64,000 nucleotides of DNA from an uncultured Alphaproteobacteria bacterium (GTDB taxonomy: Bacteria > Pseudomonadota > Alphaproteobacteria > GCA-2731375). A program made the translations under genes and the position numbers. Below, one piece after another: positions 16,336 to 24,746 of this stretch. Below the pieces are notes generated by a model. That model was not told the DNA's origin. It was given only the letters and a program-made list of their open reading frames with translations, and ran no database searches. The stretch is from NCBI GenBank assembly GCA_951812805.1, contig CATOSZ010000005.1, forward strand, positions 372,001 through 436,000. The letters are read 5' to 3'. Each line of letters opens with the position of its first letter. The stretch's first letter is position 1.

Positions 16336-17145
16336 ATGCGGTTGGACGGCAAGGTGGCGATCATCATGGGCGCGGGCCAGGGCCCCGGCGACGGCAGCGC
16401 CATCGGCAACGGCCGGGCGACGGCCCTGTTGTTCGCGCGCGAGGGCGCCCGGGTCGCCTGCGTCGATCGTTCTATGGAGTCGGCCGCCGAGACCGTGGCG
16501 ATGATCGAGGCCGAGGGCGGCACGGCCCTGGCGCTTGCCGCCGACGTCACGGACGAAGCTGCGGTGGCCAAGGTGATCGAACAGAGCCATGCGGCCTGGG
16601 GCGCCCTCGACATCCTGCACAACAACGTCGGCATCAGCGTCGAGGGCGGCGATTGCCCATTGGAGGAGGTCGACGAGGCGCGCTTTCACCGCATCATGGA
16701 CGTCAACCTGCTCGGCACCATGTATGCCTGCAAGCATGCCGTGCCGATCATGCGGGCGGCCGGCGGCGGGGCGATCGTCAACATCTCCTCGGCCTCCGTC
16801 GGCTGGACCGGCCATCCGACCGTGCTCTACACCGCGTCGAAAGCGGCGATGGTGACCTTCACGCGTCAGCTGGCGCTCAGCCACGCCGATGCCGGCGTGC
16901 GCGCCAACGCCATTCTGCCGGGCCTGATGGACACGCCCATGGCCGTCGACCGCCGCGCCGCCATAACAGGCGAACCGCGCGCCGCGATCGCCGCCGAGCG
17001 CGATGCCAAAGTGCCGCTCCGCAACCGGATGGGCACCGGCTGGGACGTGGCCCACGCGGCCCTCTTCCTCGCCTCCGACGAGGCCGGCTTCATCACCGGC
17101 GCCGCCCTCCCCGTCGACGGCGGCTCGCTTGCCCGGGTTGGATAG
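16336..17145 (+). CDS. SDR-family oxidoreductase with an expanded nucleotide-binding loop
   Basis: A 269-residue classical SDR. NNVGIS (the NNAG equivalent), the catalytic Ser in NISSASVG and YTASKAA (YxxxK) are intact, and the C-terminus ends FITGAALPVDGGS. The cofactor loop is unusual: GAGQGPGDGSAIGNGRA instead of TGxxxGxG. The gene starts 4 nt after the PfkB gene, so the two are co-transcribed. The substrate is probably a hydroxy/keto sugar or alcohol; coenzyme preference is uncertain because of the loop. Confidence 0.84.
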   Translation: MRLDGKVAIIMGAGQGPGDGSAIGNGRATALLFAREGARVACVDRSMESAAETVAMIEAEGGTALALAADVTDEAAVAKVIEQSHAAWGALDILHNNVGISVEGGDCPLEEVDEARFHRIMDVNLLGTMYACKHAVPIMRAAGGGAIVNISSASVGWTGHPTVLYTASKAAMVTFTRQLALSHADAGVRANAILPGLMDTPMAVDRRAAITGEPRAAIAAERDAKVPLRNRMGTGWDVAHAALFLASDEAGFITGAALPVDGGSLARVG

Positions 17146-17231
17146 TTGCGGGCAGCTTGAAGTTTCTGTCGGACAGGCCGTCCCTGCGACATGCGGCCTA
17201 CACTACCGGAGCTTCTCTCCGTCATGTTTTC

Positions 17232-18917
17232 CTACTGCGTCTCGCTCTTCGTGAGCGTGAAGTGCAGGAGTTCGCGACTCGAGAGTTCTATACCCACGAC
17301 GTCATGCTTAGATCCTTGGAAGAACCAGATATCGGTCTCGTCGCCCGTGACTTCGCCGCGACCGATGCCGCCGTACTTCAGGATATTGCTCGTTGCGCCC
17401 GTATCGGACGGTACCCCGTCAACGGTCTTTTCGGCCGCAATCTTGCCGAGGGCATCTAGAGGACAATCTTCCAAAAGGTTTCGTCCCAAGCGGGCGAGCC
17501 TGAGCGTATAGGCGTATTTGCCGGGATCGCCATAGCTATGCGTTACCGCTATCTCCCATACGCCCTCATCCGACAAGGCTTGGCGAACTCGATCCCGGTG
17601 CGTCGCATCCGTATTCATAGCCCAGACCATGAGTGCGCTCAGCCCACCGACCGCGATCAGAACCCAGAAGTACGCTGAAAATCCATATCCGCCGAGGCTG
17701 CGAAAGATGCCTTTGCCGAGGCCCCAGCCGATGAGCACGACATAGATTGTAAGAAGGATGTAGGGAATTGCGCCTCGGTTCCTACGATCCTCATCACTGA
17801 GGTCGTCCGTCAGGATCGACGAGCCGCTATCCGCATGCTGTATATCTATCCACCAATAAGAATATCCTCCTTCGGGCCGGGCTTCCTCCATGCCGAGAGC
17901 CTCGGCCAGAAGATGTATACGATCGCCCTCTATACCATCGAAAGAGAAGAATACCGTCTGGCTTTCCGAGAGCTTTCCGACGACGGCTTCACCGAGTTTT
18001 ATCTTGCCACCGTCCAAAGGTGCATCGCCCGACGTGCCCGTCACGACATCAAAATAGCGGGCAGTAGCACAGGTGACGCCCTTGTCCGTAGATTTCGAGA
18101 GTGAAATCTTGTAAGTGCCTCGTCCCTTGTTTTTATCGTCGGACGTCAATGTGATGTGGTACTTATCGGTGCTCGGCAATCGATAGTCACGAATGTACTC
18201 GGAATCGATGAACACGCGTCGTCCATCGAACCCACCTCCAAACGCACTGACCAGAAAGTTCACTGCAAATCCCGCCGCAACGGCGGTGGCCACGAGCGCT
18301 GCCATCGACACTCCGATCGATGTACCTCGCTGTTTTGCGAAAAGCTGTATCTCGACGATAACGAACCAGACCAAGAGCGCCACACAAAGCACCACGAGCG
18401 CGCTGTCGGCGATGACGCGCACCGGCGAGGGTTCGAGCGCCCGGCTGGCGCTGTAAAAGCCGAACGAAAACACGGAGAGCGTCAGCGGCGCGCAATAGCA
18501 GCACTGGATGTAGAGTACCCGCCTGAGCCATTCGCCGGTGACTTGCGTTTTACGACTGGCATGGGTGACCAGGCCCAGAAACAGTGGCAGCAGGAGGAAG
18601 CCCATCGCCGCGGCGACACCCTGCGGGCCCTGCAAGGCTTTGAGCAGCTTGTCCTGCACTTCCACGAACGTATGATCCGCCGAAACGACGAGATCCATGA
18701 GGAAGAACATTACCGCGGAGCAGACGAGGAAAAGCAGGACGGGAGAGATATAACCGTCGAACCGTTCCGTGCTTTTCGAGAGCTCGCGCTCGACGAATTC
18801 CGGGACGTCACCCGGGTTCTCGAGGATCATCCGCAAAGTTCGCGGAATGAGTAGGATCCACATTACGAAGTCGACGACGAGCTTCTCAATGCCTTCGAGA
18901 ATGCTGACGATGTTCAT
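17232..18917 (-). CDS. multi-pass membrane protein of unknown function, lower-GC gene
   Basis: A 561-residue protein not assigned to a family. Five hydrophobic segments fill the N-terminal half (about 55-75, 100-120, 132-155, 165-187, 200-225). A soluble domain of ~150 residues follows, with YKISLSKSTDKGVTCATARYFD. Two more segments occur near 380-400 and 405-430, then a C-terminal soluble domain. The N-terminal half loosely recalls Yip1-type membrane proteins. Base composition and codon use are AT-richer than both neighbours, suggesting acquisition by transfer. The intervals 17146-17231 and 18918-18930 hold nothing recognisable. Confidence 0.7.
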   Translation of the reverse strand: MNIVSILEGIEKLVVDFVMWILLIPRTLRMILENPGDVPEFVERELSKSTERFDGYISPVLLFLVCSAVMFFLMDLVVSADHTFVEVQDKLLKALQGPQGVAAAMGFLLLPLFLGLVTHASRKTQVTGEWLRRVLYIQCCYCAPLTLSVFSFGFYSASRALEPSPVRVIADSALVVLCVALLVWFVIVEIQLFAKQRGTSIGVSMAALVATAVAAGFAVNFLVSAFGGGFDGRRVFIDSEYIRDYRLPSTDKYHITLTSDDKNKGRGTYKISLSKSTDKGVTCATARYFDVVTGTSGDAPLDGGKIKLGEAVVGKLSESQTVFFSFDGIEGDRIHLLAEALGMEEARPEGGYSYWWIDIQHADSGSSILTDDLSDEDRRNRGAIPYILLTIYVVLIGWGLGKGIFRSLGGYGFSAYFWVLIAVGGLSALMVWAMNTDATHRDRVRQALSDEGVWEIAVTHSYGDPGKYAYTLRLARLGRNLLEDCPLDALGKIAAEKTVDGVPSDTGATSNILKYGGIGRGEVTGDETDIWFFQGSKHDVVGIELSSRELLHFTLTKSETQ

Positions 18918-18930
18918 GGCAACTCGGTCG

Positions 18931-20115
18931 TCAGGCGGCCAGTTCCAGGACGCGGTCGATGTCGCCGTCCGTGTTGTAGAGGTGCAGCGCCATGCGCAGC
19001 GTGCCGCGGCGGATGGTGCATTTGACGCCCGCCTCGCTCAACTGCTCGTAAAGCCGCGCGACCAGGGGGTCGTCGCTCGTGTCATGGCCACCGCCGGGCG
19101 TGCCGACGCTGACGATGCCGGCCAGGTGCGGGCCGGGCGGGCCGCCCACCACCGGCAGGCCGAGCTGCAGCAGGCCCGAGGCGAGGCGGTGGGAGAGGCG
19201 CGTGACGTGGTCCTCGATCCGCCGCGTGCCGACGCCCAGCAGCAACTTCAAAGAGGCGTCGGCGACGATGGCGCCCGGATAGTTGTAGTTGCCGACGTCG
19301 AAACGCCGCGCGCCCGGCATCAGGCTCCAGCCCTCGCCGGCGCCGGTGGTCGCTTCATGGGCATCGGCCCCGAGGTCGACGCCGAAGCGGGCGAGCGAAA
19401 GCGGGCGCAGCGTCTCCGCCCAGGCCCGGCGGCAATAGAGAAAACCGAAGCCGTAAAGCCCGAGCAAGCCCTTCTGGGTCGAAACGGCCATCGCATCGAT
19501 GCCGAGCTGTTCGACGTCGGTGTCGAGAATGCCGACCGACTGCACGCCGTCGGCCAGCAGCGGCACGCCGGCGGCGCGGCAGGCGGCGCTGAGCGGAGCG
19601 AGGTCGATGCGAAACCCGGGTGAGAAGGTGACGGTCGACACCGTGGCCAGACGCGTGCGGGCATCGAGGCGCGCGGCGAGCGCGCCGGCATCGATATGGC
19701 CCCCGGCCGAAGGCACGGCGCGCACCTCGATGCCGACCCGCTCGGCCAGATTGAGCCAGGGATAGACGTTGTTCGGATGCTCGAGATCCAGGCAGACGAC
19801 GACGTTGTCGCCCGCCTGCCAGGGAATGGCGCCGGCGATCGTGCAAAGCCCGTCGGAGACGTTCTTGGTGATGGCGACCTCGTCGGGCGAGGCCCCGATC
19901 AGGCGCGCGAACCCGGCGCGGGCCGATTCCAGCGTCTCGAACATCGCTGCCTTGTCCGCGGTCCCGGCAACACGGCGGTCCAGATGCGCGACCACCGCGT
20001 CCCGGGCCGAACGCGGCAGCAACCCGCGCGCGCAGGTGTCGAGATAGACCGTGCCGGCCTCCTGCGCGAACTCCGCCAGGACCTCGGCGGGAATGCCCGC
20101 CGGTACATCATCCAT
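18931..20115 (-). CDS. class V aminotransferase-fold PLP enzyme (cysteine-desulfurase/kynureninase-like)
   Basis: A 394-residue fold-type I enzyme. AVSTQKGLLGLYGFGFLY carries the PLP lysine (~210), LLADGVQSVG the PLP-ring Asp, and ITKNVSDGLCTIAGAI the phosphate-binding region. There is no obvious catalytic-loop cysteine of a true cysteine desulfurase near the C-terminus, so an isopenicillin-N-epimerase-like or lyase role is equally possible. The adjacent upstream gene on the same strand is an esterase, 21 nt away, suggesting an operon. Confidence 0.82.
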   Translation of the reverse strand: MDDVPAGIPAEVLAEFAQEAGTVYLDTCARGLLPRSARDAVVAHLDRRVAGTADKAAMFETLESARAGFARLIGASPDEVAITKNVSDGLCTIAGAIPWQAGDNVVVCLDLEHPNNVYPWLNLAERVGIEVRAVPSAGGHIDAGALAARLDARTRLATVSTVTFSPGFRIDLAPLSAACRAAGVPLLADGVQSVGILDTDVEQLGIDAMAVSTQKGLLGLYGFGFLYCRRAWAETLRPLSLARFGVDLGADAHEATTGAGEGWSLMPGARRFDVGNYNYPGAIVADASLKLLLGVGTRRIEDHVTRLSHRLASGLLQLGLPVVGGPPGPHLAGIVSVGTPGGGHDTSDDPLVARLYEQLSEAGVKCTIRRGTLRMALHLYNTDGDIDRVLELAA

Positions 20116-20136
20116 TGTCGCTTCCCTCCTTCGGGC

Positions 20137-21039
20137 CTAGGCGGCGCGCTGCAGGCCCAGACGCTCGGCGATGAAGGCGCCCGCGACGTCGATCGCCTCG
20201 CCGCCCTCCGAGAGCAGCGGCGCATAGAGGTGCCAGACATGGATCATCCGATCCGAAACCTCCAGCCGGACGTCGACGCCGGCCGCCCGCGCGGCCTCGG
20301 CCAGGCGGGTCGAATCCGAAAGCAGGATTTCGGCGTCGCCGACCTGGATCAGCAGGGGCGGCAGACCCGAGAGGTCCGCATAGAGGGGGGCCGCCAGGGG
20401 GCTGCGCGGATCGGCGCCCGCCAGGTAGAGGTCCGCCATTTGCAGCAGCCGTGACTTGACCACCGTCGGATCGGCCTCGGCCCGGCTTTCGATGCTCTCG
20501 CCGAGCGCTTCCATGTCGACCCAGGGGCTGATCGCGAGGCCGGCCGCCGGCATCGGCAGGCCGCGCTGCTTGACGGCGACCAGAAAGGCGACGACGAGAC
20601 CGCCCCCGGCGCTATCGCCACCGACCGCCACGTCGCCCGGCGCCGCGCCCTCGGCCAACAGGAACTCATAGCCCGCGACCGCATCGTCGACGGCGGCGGG
20701 AAAGGGGTGTTCCGGTGCCAGGCGGTAATCCAACGACAAGACCTCGGCGCCCGAAGCGGCGGAGAGATCATAGGCCAGGCGGCGGTGCGTCGCGGCCGAG
20801 CCGATGACGTAGCCGCCGCCGTGGAAGTAGAGGATGCGGCCCTGCCCGGTGCCCGGTGCGCGGACCCGCTCCGCCGCGACGCCGTTCGCGTCGATCGTAT
20901 CGACCTCGGCGTCGTCCGGCATCGGCAGCAGGTTCCGCAGTTTGTCGAACCGCTCGCGCATGAAGTCGACGCTGGCATCTTCCGGCATCGGCCGGCTGGT
21001 CAACAGCTCAATCAGGCTTTCCAGTTCCGTGGCGCTCAT
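20137..21039 (-). CDS. alpha/beta hydrolase, hormone-sensitive-lipase-type esterase
   Basis: A 300-residue esterase. The HGGGYVIGS oxyanion motif (~72-80), the nucleophile elbow GGDSAGGGL (~142-150) and a late His in DRMIHVWHLY define the HSL/family-IV group. The acid residue is likely in DAEILLSD. No signal peptide is seen, so it is cytosolic. It hydrolyses short-chain esters in characterised relatives. It probably shares a transcript with the class V PLP enzyme downstream. Confidence 0.86.
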   Translation of the reverse strand: MSATELESLIELLTSRPMPEDASVDFMRERFDKLRNLLPMPDDAEVDTIDANGVAAERVRAPGTGQGRILYFHGGGYVIGSAATHRRLAYDLSAASGAEVLSLDYRLAPEHPFPAAVDDAVAGYEFLLAEGAAPGDVAVGGDSAGGGLVVAFLVAVKQRGLPMPAAGLAISPWVDMEALGESIESRAEADPTVVKSRLLQMADLYLAGADPRSPLAAPLYADLSGLPPLLIQVGDAEILLSDSTRLAEAARAAGVDVRLEVSDRMIHVWHLYAPLLSEGGEAIDVAGAFIAERLGLQRAA

Positions 21040-21149
21040 CTCGTCGTCTCCCCGTCCCCGTTCGATCAGGTCGCCATAGTGACGGCGCGCTTGGACGGAC
21101 GCAAACCTGCTAGAATTTGCCGCTGGACATTCGAGGGAGGGAGAGAGCC

Positions 21150-21920
21150 ATGCGACTGGCGGGCAAGGTTGCGCTGATCACCGGCGCGGCGGCGGCGATC
21201 GAGGGGGAGTTGATGGGCTTCGGCGGCCAGGCCGCACACATCTTCCTGCGCGAGGGCGCCAAGGTGGTACTGAGCGATATCCGCGACGAACTCGGCGAAC
21301 GCGCGGTGAAGATCCTGCGCGAGGCGGGCAAGGATGCGCGCTATATCCACCTGGACGTCACGCAGGAGGACGAGTGGGAAGCGGCGATCTCCTTCGTGGT
21401 GGCGGAGTTCGGCAAGCTCGACGTGCTGTTGAACAACGCCGGCGTCGGCCATCCGATGAAGGTCGAGGACATGCCGGAGGAGATCTGGGACCGGGAACTC
21501 GACATCCACGCCAAGGGCGTCTTCCTCGGCACCAAGCACGCGATCCCGGCGATGCGGGCGGCGGGCGGTGGCTCCATCGTCAACACCTCCTCGGTCATGG
21601 GCATCGTCGGCAGCCCGACGACGCCGGCCTATTCGGCGGCCAAGGGGGCGATCCGCATCTTCACCAAGTCGGCGGCGATCCAGTACGCGTCGGAGGGCAT
21701 CCGCATCAACTCGGTCCATCCGGGCTATGCGGACACCCCCCTCACCGACGGTCGCTTCCACGATCCCGACTTCCGCGCCGAGATCCTGCGCAAGACGCCG
21801 ATCGGCCGCCTCGGCAACGCGGAGGATATCGCCAACGGCATGCTGTACCTGGCCTCGGACGAATCCTCCTTCGTCACCGGCTCGGAACTGGTGATCGACG
21901 GCGGCATGACCGCGATCTAG
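21150..21920 (+). CDS. SDR-family oxidoreductase with an atypical nucleotide-binding loop
   Basis: A 256-residue classical SDR with LLNNAGVGHP, the catalytic Ser in NTSSVMG, YSAAKGA (YxxxK) and the C-terminal FVTGSELVIDGGMTAI. The usual TGxxxGxG is replaced by ITGAAAAIEGELMGFGGQAA, an expanded loop like that of the SDR at 16336 but with different sequence. ATG 21150 follows GAGGGAGGGAGAGAG. It is divergent from the esterase gene; the 110-bp gap between them is the likely promoter region for both. Confidence 0.84.
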   Translation: MRLAGKVALITGAAAAIEGELMGFGGQAAHIFLREGAKVVLSDIRDELGERAVKILREAGKDARYIHLDVTQEDEWEAAISFVVAEFGKLDVLLNNAGVGHPMKVEDMPEEIWDRELDIHAKGVFLGTKHAIPAMRAAGGGSIVNTSSVMGIVGSPTTPAYSAAKGAIRIFTKSAAIQYASEGIRINSVHPGYADTPLTDGRFHDPDFRAEILRKTPIGRLGNAEDIANGMLYLASDESSFVTGSELVIDGGMTAI

Positions 21921-21939
21921 AGGAAGGTTCGCCCAGGCC

Positions 21940-22764
21940 TCAGGACTGCGGGACGGGGACCTTTTCCCCGTCGAGACGCCAGTCGTTCTCGCGCGCGAGC
22001 CGGTCGAGGGCTTCGATCCGCGCATCCAGCTGCGGGTGGCTCGACAGGAATGCCGGCGGCTCGCCGTGGGCTTCGGTAAGCGCGCGCATGCCTTCGAACA
22101 GATCGGTGGCGCCGTTGAAATGGCCGTACAGCCGGTTGACCGCAAAGGCCGCATCGGCATCGGCCTGCCGTTCCTGTTCCCGGCTGAAATGCAGCGCGGT
22201 CAGCAGGCTGCCGGTCGCGGCCAGGCTGCCGAAGATGTCGGCCGAACCGAAAACGACACCGACCACCAGGGACGCCATCAGCGTGCCGCTGGCGCCGCGG
22301 ATCGGGTCGCGGTTCACGATATGGGCGATCTCGTGGCCGAGCAGCATGGCCCGGGCGTTTTCGCTGCGAAGCGTCTTCCACAGGCCCGAGAACACGACGA
22401 CGTGCCCGCCGAGCGTGGCGAAGGCGTTCACCTGATCGTCCTCGACATAATGCACGGTGATGTCCATGTCGGGCGGCAGCTCCATCACCGAGACGACCCG
22501 GGCGGCCAGGACCTCGAGCTCGCGCTGCCGGGCCGCTTGCGCCGTCGAGCGCTCGGCCTCCAGTTCCGGCAGGCCGTCGACCAACGCCTTTTCCCAGGCG
22601 AAGGGCAGCAGCGGCGCCGCGTAGCGGGCTCCGTAATAGGCGGCGAGGATAAAGGCGCAAAGCAGCGCGCCGACGATGGCCGAGGACTTGGCGACGTCCA
22701 CCAGGGGATGTTCGTGGCCGGAGCTGATCCCCTCCGGCGGCGTGGGGTTAGTGTATTTGTCCAT
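21940..22764 (-). CDS. M48-family membrane metalloprotease
   Basis: A 274-residue protein with one N-terminal membrane segment (SSAIVGALLCAFILAAYYGA, ~27-46) and the zinc motif LLGHEIAHIVNRDP (HExxH). The third ligand is in FSREQERQADADAAF (ExxAD-like), and HPQLDARIEAL is the conserved HP-x-x-x-x-R tail of M48 peptidases. It should degrade or process envelope proteins with the active site outside the cytoplasm. Start 22764 (MDKYTN) is preferred; ATG 22794 is possible. It overlaps the upstream YbjQ-like gene by 17 nt. Confidence 0.86.
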   Translation of the reverse strand: MDKYTNPTPPEGISSGHEHPLVDVAKSSAIVGALLCAFILAAYYGARYAAPLLPFAWEKALVDGLPELEAERSTAQAARQRELEVLAARVVSVMELPPDMDITVHYVEDDQVNAFATLGGHVVVFSGLWKTLRSENARAMLLGHEIAHIVNRDPIRGASGTLMASLVVGVVFGSADIFGSLAATGSLLTALHFSREQERQADADAAFAVNRLYGHFNGATDLFEGMRALTEAHGEPPAFLSSHPQLDARIEALDRLARENDWRLDGEKVPVPQS

Positions 22765-23239
22765 CCCCCTCGCCCCGGCGGTAAGCCGTGCCATAGGCCA
22801 GGGCTTCGACGCTGATGGTCGCGTTGCGGCCGCCCGCCTGGATGCGCGTCGTCTCCAGCTTCACGTTCAGGACGATGTCGGCGCCCAGCCGACGCGCCTC
22901 CTCCTTCATCCGCACCATGGCTTCACGTCGCGCCCGCTCGAACAGCGATTCATAGGCGCCGAGCCGGCCGCCGATGAGGCCGCGCAAGCTCGCCGCGAAA
23001 CGCTTGAAGTAGTCCACCGAGATGACGGCGCTGCCGGCGACGAAGTTCGGCGCGGAAACCTCGAGGTCCTCCGGGATCCGGCGAAGGGCGAAGGCGAGGA
23101 CGTCGCGCAATTCCGCCTCCCGCGCGCGGATCCGGCGAAGATGGCGCCGCTCGACGATGGTCCCGACCAGAAAGCCGACGACGAGCAGCAGCAGCGGCAG
23201 CGCGAGATTGAAGAACAGGGTGATCAGGCCCTCAACCAC
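22748..23239 (-). CDS. YbjQ/UPF0145-like heavy-metal-binding-domain protein with membrane anchor
   Basis: A 163-residue protein. It opens with a hydrophobic anchor (LITLFFNLALPLLLLVVGFL, ~4-23), followed by a basic coiled segment RRIRAREAELRDVL. A YbjQ-like domain follows, with IGGRLGAYESLFERARREAMVRMKEEARRLGAD in the usual place. The ORF track runs to 23278, but GTG 23239 overlaps the previous stop and gives the family-like start. It is a membrane-tethered paralogue of the next gene; together with M48 it forms a three-gene overlapping operon. Confidence 0.72.
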   Translation of the reverse strand: MVEGLITLFFNLALPLLLLVVGFLVGTIVERRHLRRIRAREAELRDVLAFALRRIPEDLEVSAPNFVAGSAVISVDYFKRFAASLRGLIGGRLGAYESLFERARREAMVRMKEEARRLGADIVLNVKLETTRIQAGGRNATISVEALAYGTAYRRGEGDGQIH

Positions 23240-23561
23240 GCGCGTCGTCCTCGACGATAACCGCCGTGCCGTAGGCAAGCAGTTCCGCGGCCCCTTGGGT
23301 GATCGTCGAGGTGGAGAAACGGACGTTCAATATGGCGTTGGCACCGAGCGCCTGCGCCTCGCTCTGCATGCGTTCGAGGGAGGCCTGGCGCGACTCGTTC
23401 AGCAGGTCCGTGTAGCTTCGCAACTCGCCGCCGACCAGGTTCTTCAGCGCCGCGCCGATATCACGGAAGACGTTCTTCGCCTGCACGGTGCTGCCTTGCA
23501 CGACGCCCAGATGTTGCACCACCCGCATGCCGGGCAGCTCCTCCATATTCGAAATGATCAC
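23232..23561 (-). CDS. YbjQ/UPF0145-family protein
   Basis: A 109-residue protein matching the small soluble YbjQ family in length and motifs. RVVQHLGVVQGSTVQAKN is the N-terminal strand pair, GGELRSYTDLLNESRQASLERM the central helix, and LGANAILNVRFST the conserved AxG-like strand. The function of the family is not settled; it forms homo-oligomeric rings and has been called a heavy-metal-binding domain. GTG 23561 is preferred over the upstream start. It is first in the YbjQ-YbjQ-M48 operon. Confidence 0.82.
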   Translation of the reverse strand: MIISNMEELPGMRVVQHLGVVQGSTVQAKNVFRDIGAALKNLVGGELRSYTDLLNESRQASLERMQSEAQALGANAILNVRFSTSTITQGAAELLAYGTAVIVEDDARG

Positions 23562-23646
23562 GCGCTCGCTTCCCCCGTCACCACGACGCCCCGGAGCGAG
23601 CGTCCGCAAGCAAAAATATTACAAGAAACGGAATGAAACGCCATGC

Positions 23647-24597
23647 TTAGTCGCCGAGGCGTTCCCCCGCCTCGCGCTTGGCCCGCACCAGCTGGGCGAG
23701 CCGCTTGTCCCGCCAGGCCTGGCGATCCGGTACCGCTCCGAGGTCGAGGACCGCGCGACGTTCCCCCTCGATCCTGGCGACGATGGCCTCGTCCCAGCGC
23801 CGAGGATCAGCCTGCTCGCGGGCGAGCTGGTGGTAGAGATCGCCCAGCATCTCGCAATAGCCACGCACACCCGTCGGCGAATTCAGGTCGATGGTCTCGA
23901 ACGGGCCCATGAACGACCAGCGCAGGCCGAGGCCGTCGGCGATCGCGGCATCGACGTCGGCGACACCGCATACGCCGTCCTCGACCAGGCGAAACGCTTC
24001 CGCCAGCAGCGCGCCCTGCAATCGGTTGACGACGAAGCCCGTCACCTCGCGGGCGAGATGGATCGGCGACTGACCGACCTCGGCCATCAGCGCGGCCGTC
24101 CGCTCGACCACGCCCGGCTCGGTCCAGGGGGCCGGCACCAGCTCGACCAGCGGCACCAGATGGGGCGGGTTGATCGGATGGGCGACCAGGCAGCGCGACC
24201 GGCCCGCCAGGGGCTCCGTGAAGGCGGAGGCCGGAATGCCCGAGGTCGAACTCGCCAGAACCGCGTCCGCCGGCGCCAGCCGGTCGAGCGCCGCGTAAAG
24301 CTCCGCCTTGACCTCGACGCGTTCCGGTGCGCTTTCCTGGACATGACAGGCCCCCTCCAACGCGGCTTCCAGCGACGGTGCCGCCCGGATCCGCTCGCGC
24401 ACCTCGCCGGGCGCACATCCCGCCAGCAGTTCGGACTCCGCAAGCTCCGGCAGCGTCGAATCGAACCAGGCGAGTGCCGCCTCGACGCCGCCCTCGGCCG
24501 GATCGTGGATCGCGACCTCCCGTCCGGCGCGCGCGAAGACGATCGACCAGGCCCGGCCGACGAGCCCGCAGCCGACGATGGCGATGGAATTGGTCAT
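23647..24597 (-). CDS. 3-hydroxyacyl-CoA dehydrogenase-family NAD enzyme (L-gulonate/carnitine dehydrogenase-like)
   Basis: A 316-residue enzyme with the NAD fold IAIVGCGLVGRAWSIVFARAG at the N-terminus, SSTSGIPAS, HPINPPHLVPLVEL (~140-153) and the C-terminal helical domain GFVVNRLQGALLAEAFRLV. The length and single-domain layout match the lambda-crystallin/L-gulonate 3-dehydrogenase and carnitine 3-dehydrogenase group rather than the fatty-acid FadB type. ATG 24597 follows GGGGGAT. No CoA-pathway genes are adjacent. Confidence 0.84.
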   Translation of the reverse strand: MTNSIAIVGCGLVGRAWSIVFARAGREVAIHDPAEGGVEAALAWFDSTLPELAESELLAGCAPGEVRERIRAAPSLEAALEGACHVQESAPERVEVKAELYAALDRLAPADAVLASSTSGIPASAFTEPLAGRSRCLVAHPINPPHLVPLVELVPAPWTEPGVVERTAALMAEVGQSPIHLAREVTGFVVNRLQGALLAEAFRLVEDGVCGVADVDAAIADGLGLRWSFMGPFETIDLNSPTGVRGYCEMLGDLYHQLAREQADPRRWDEAIVARIEGERRAVLDLGAVPDRQAWRDKRLAQLVRAKREAGERLGD

Positions 24598-24746
24598 GTG
24601 GATATCCCCCGTTCGGGCGCCGTGTTCACCCGGTACGGTATTGCGCCCGGCGGCCGGCGGCAAATGTCGGTCCCGGGTCGCTTGATCGCCCCGGGAGGCC
24701 CGGTTACCCTCGCGCTTGCACCTGGAAACGATTGGAATTTGCGGAC

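Noticed and set aside
18156-18854. 232-aa plus-strand ORF inside the membrane-protein gene
   Set aside because: The minus-strand frame has coherent membrane segments and full length, while this frame is a charged low-complexity shadow.
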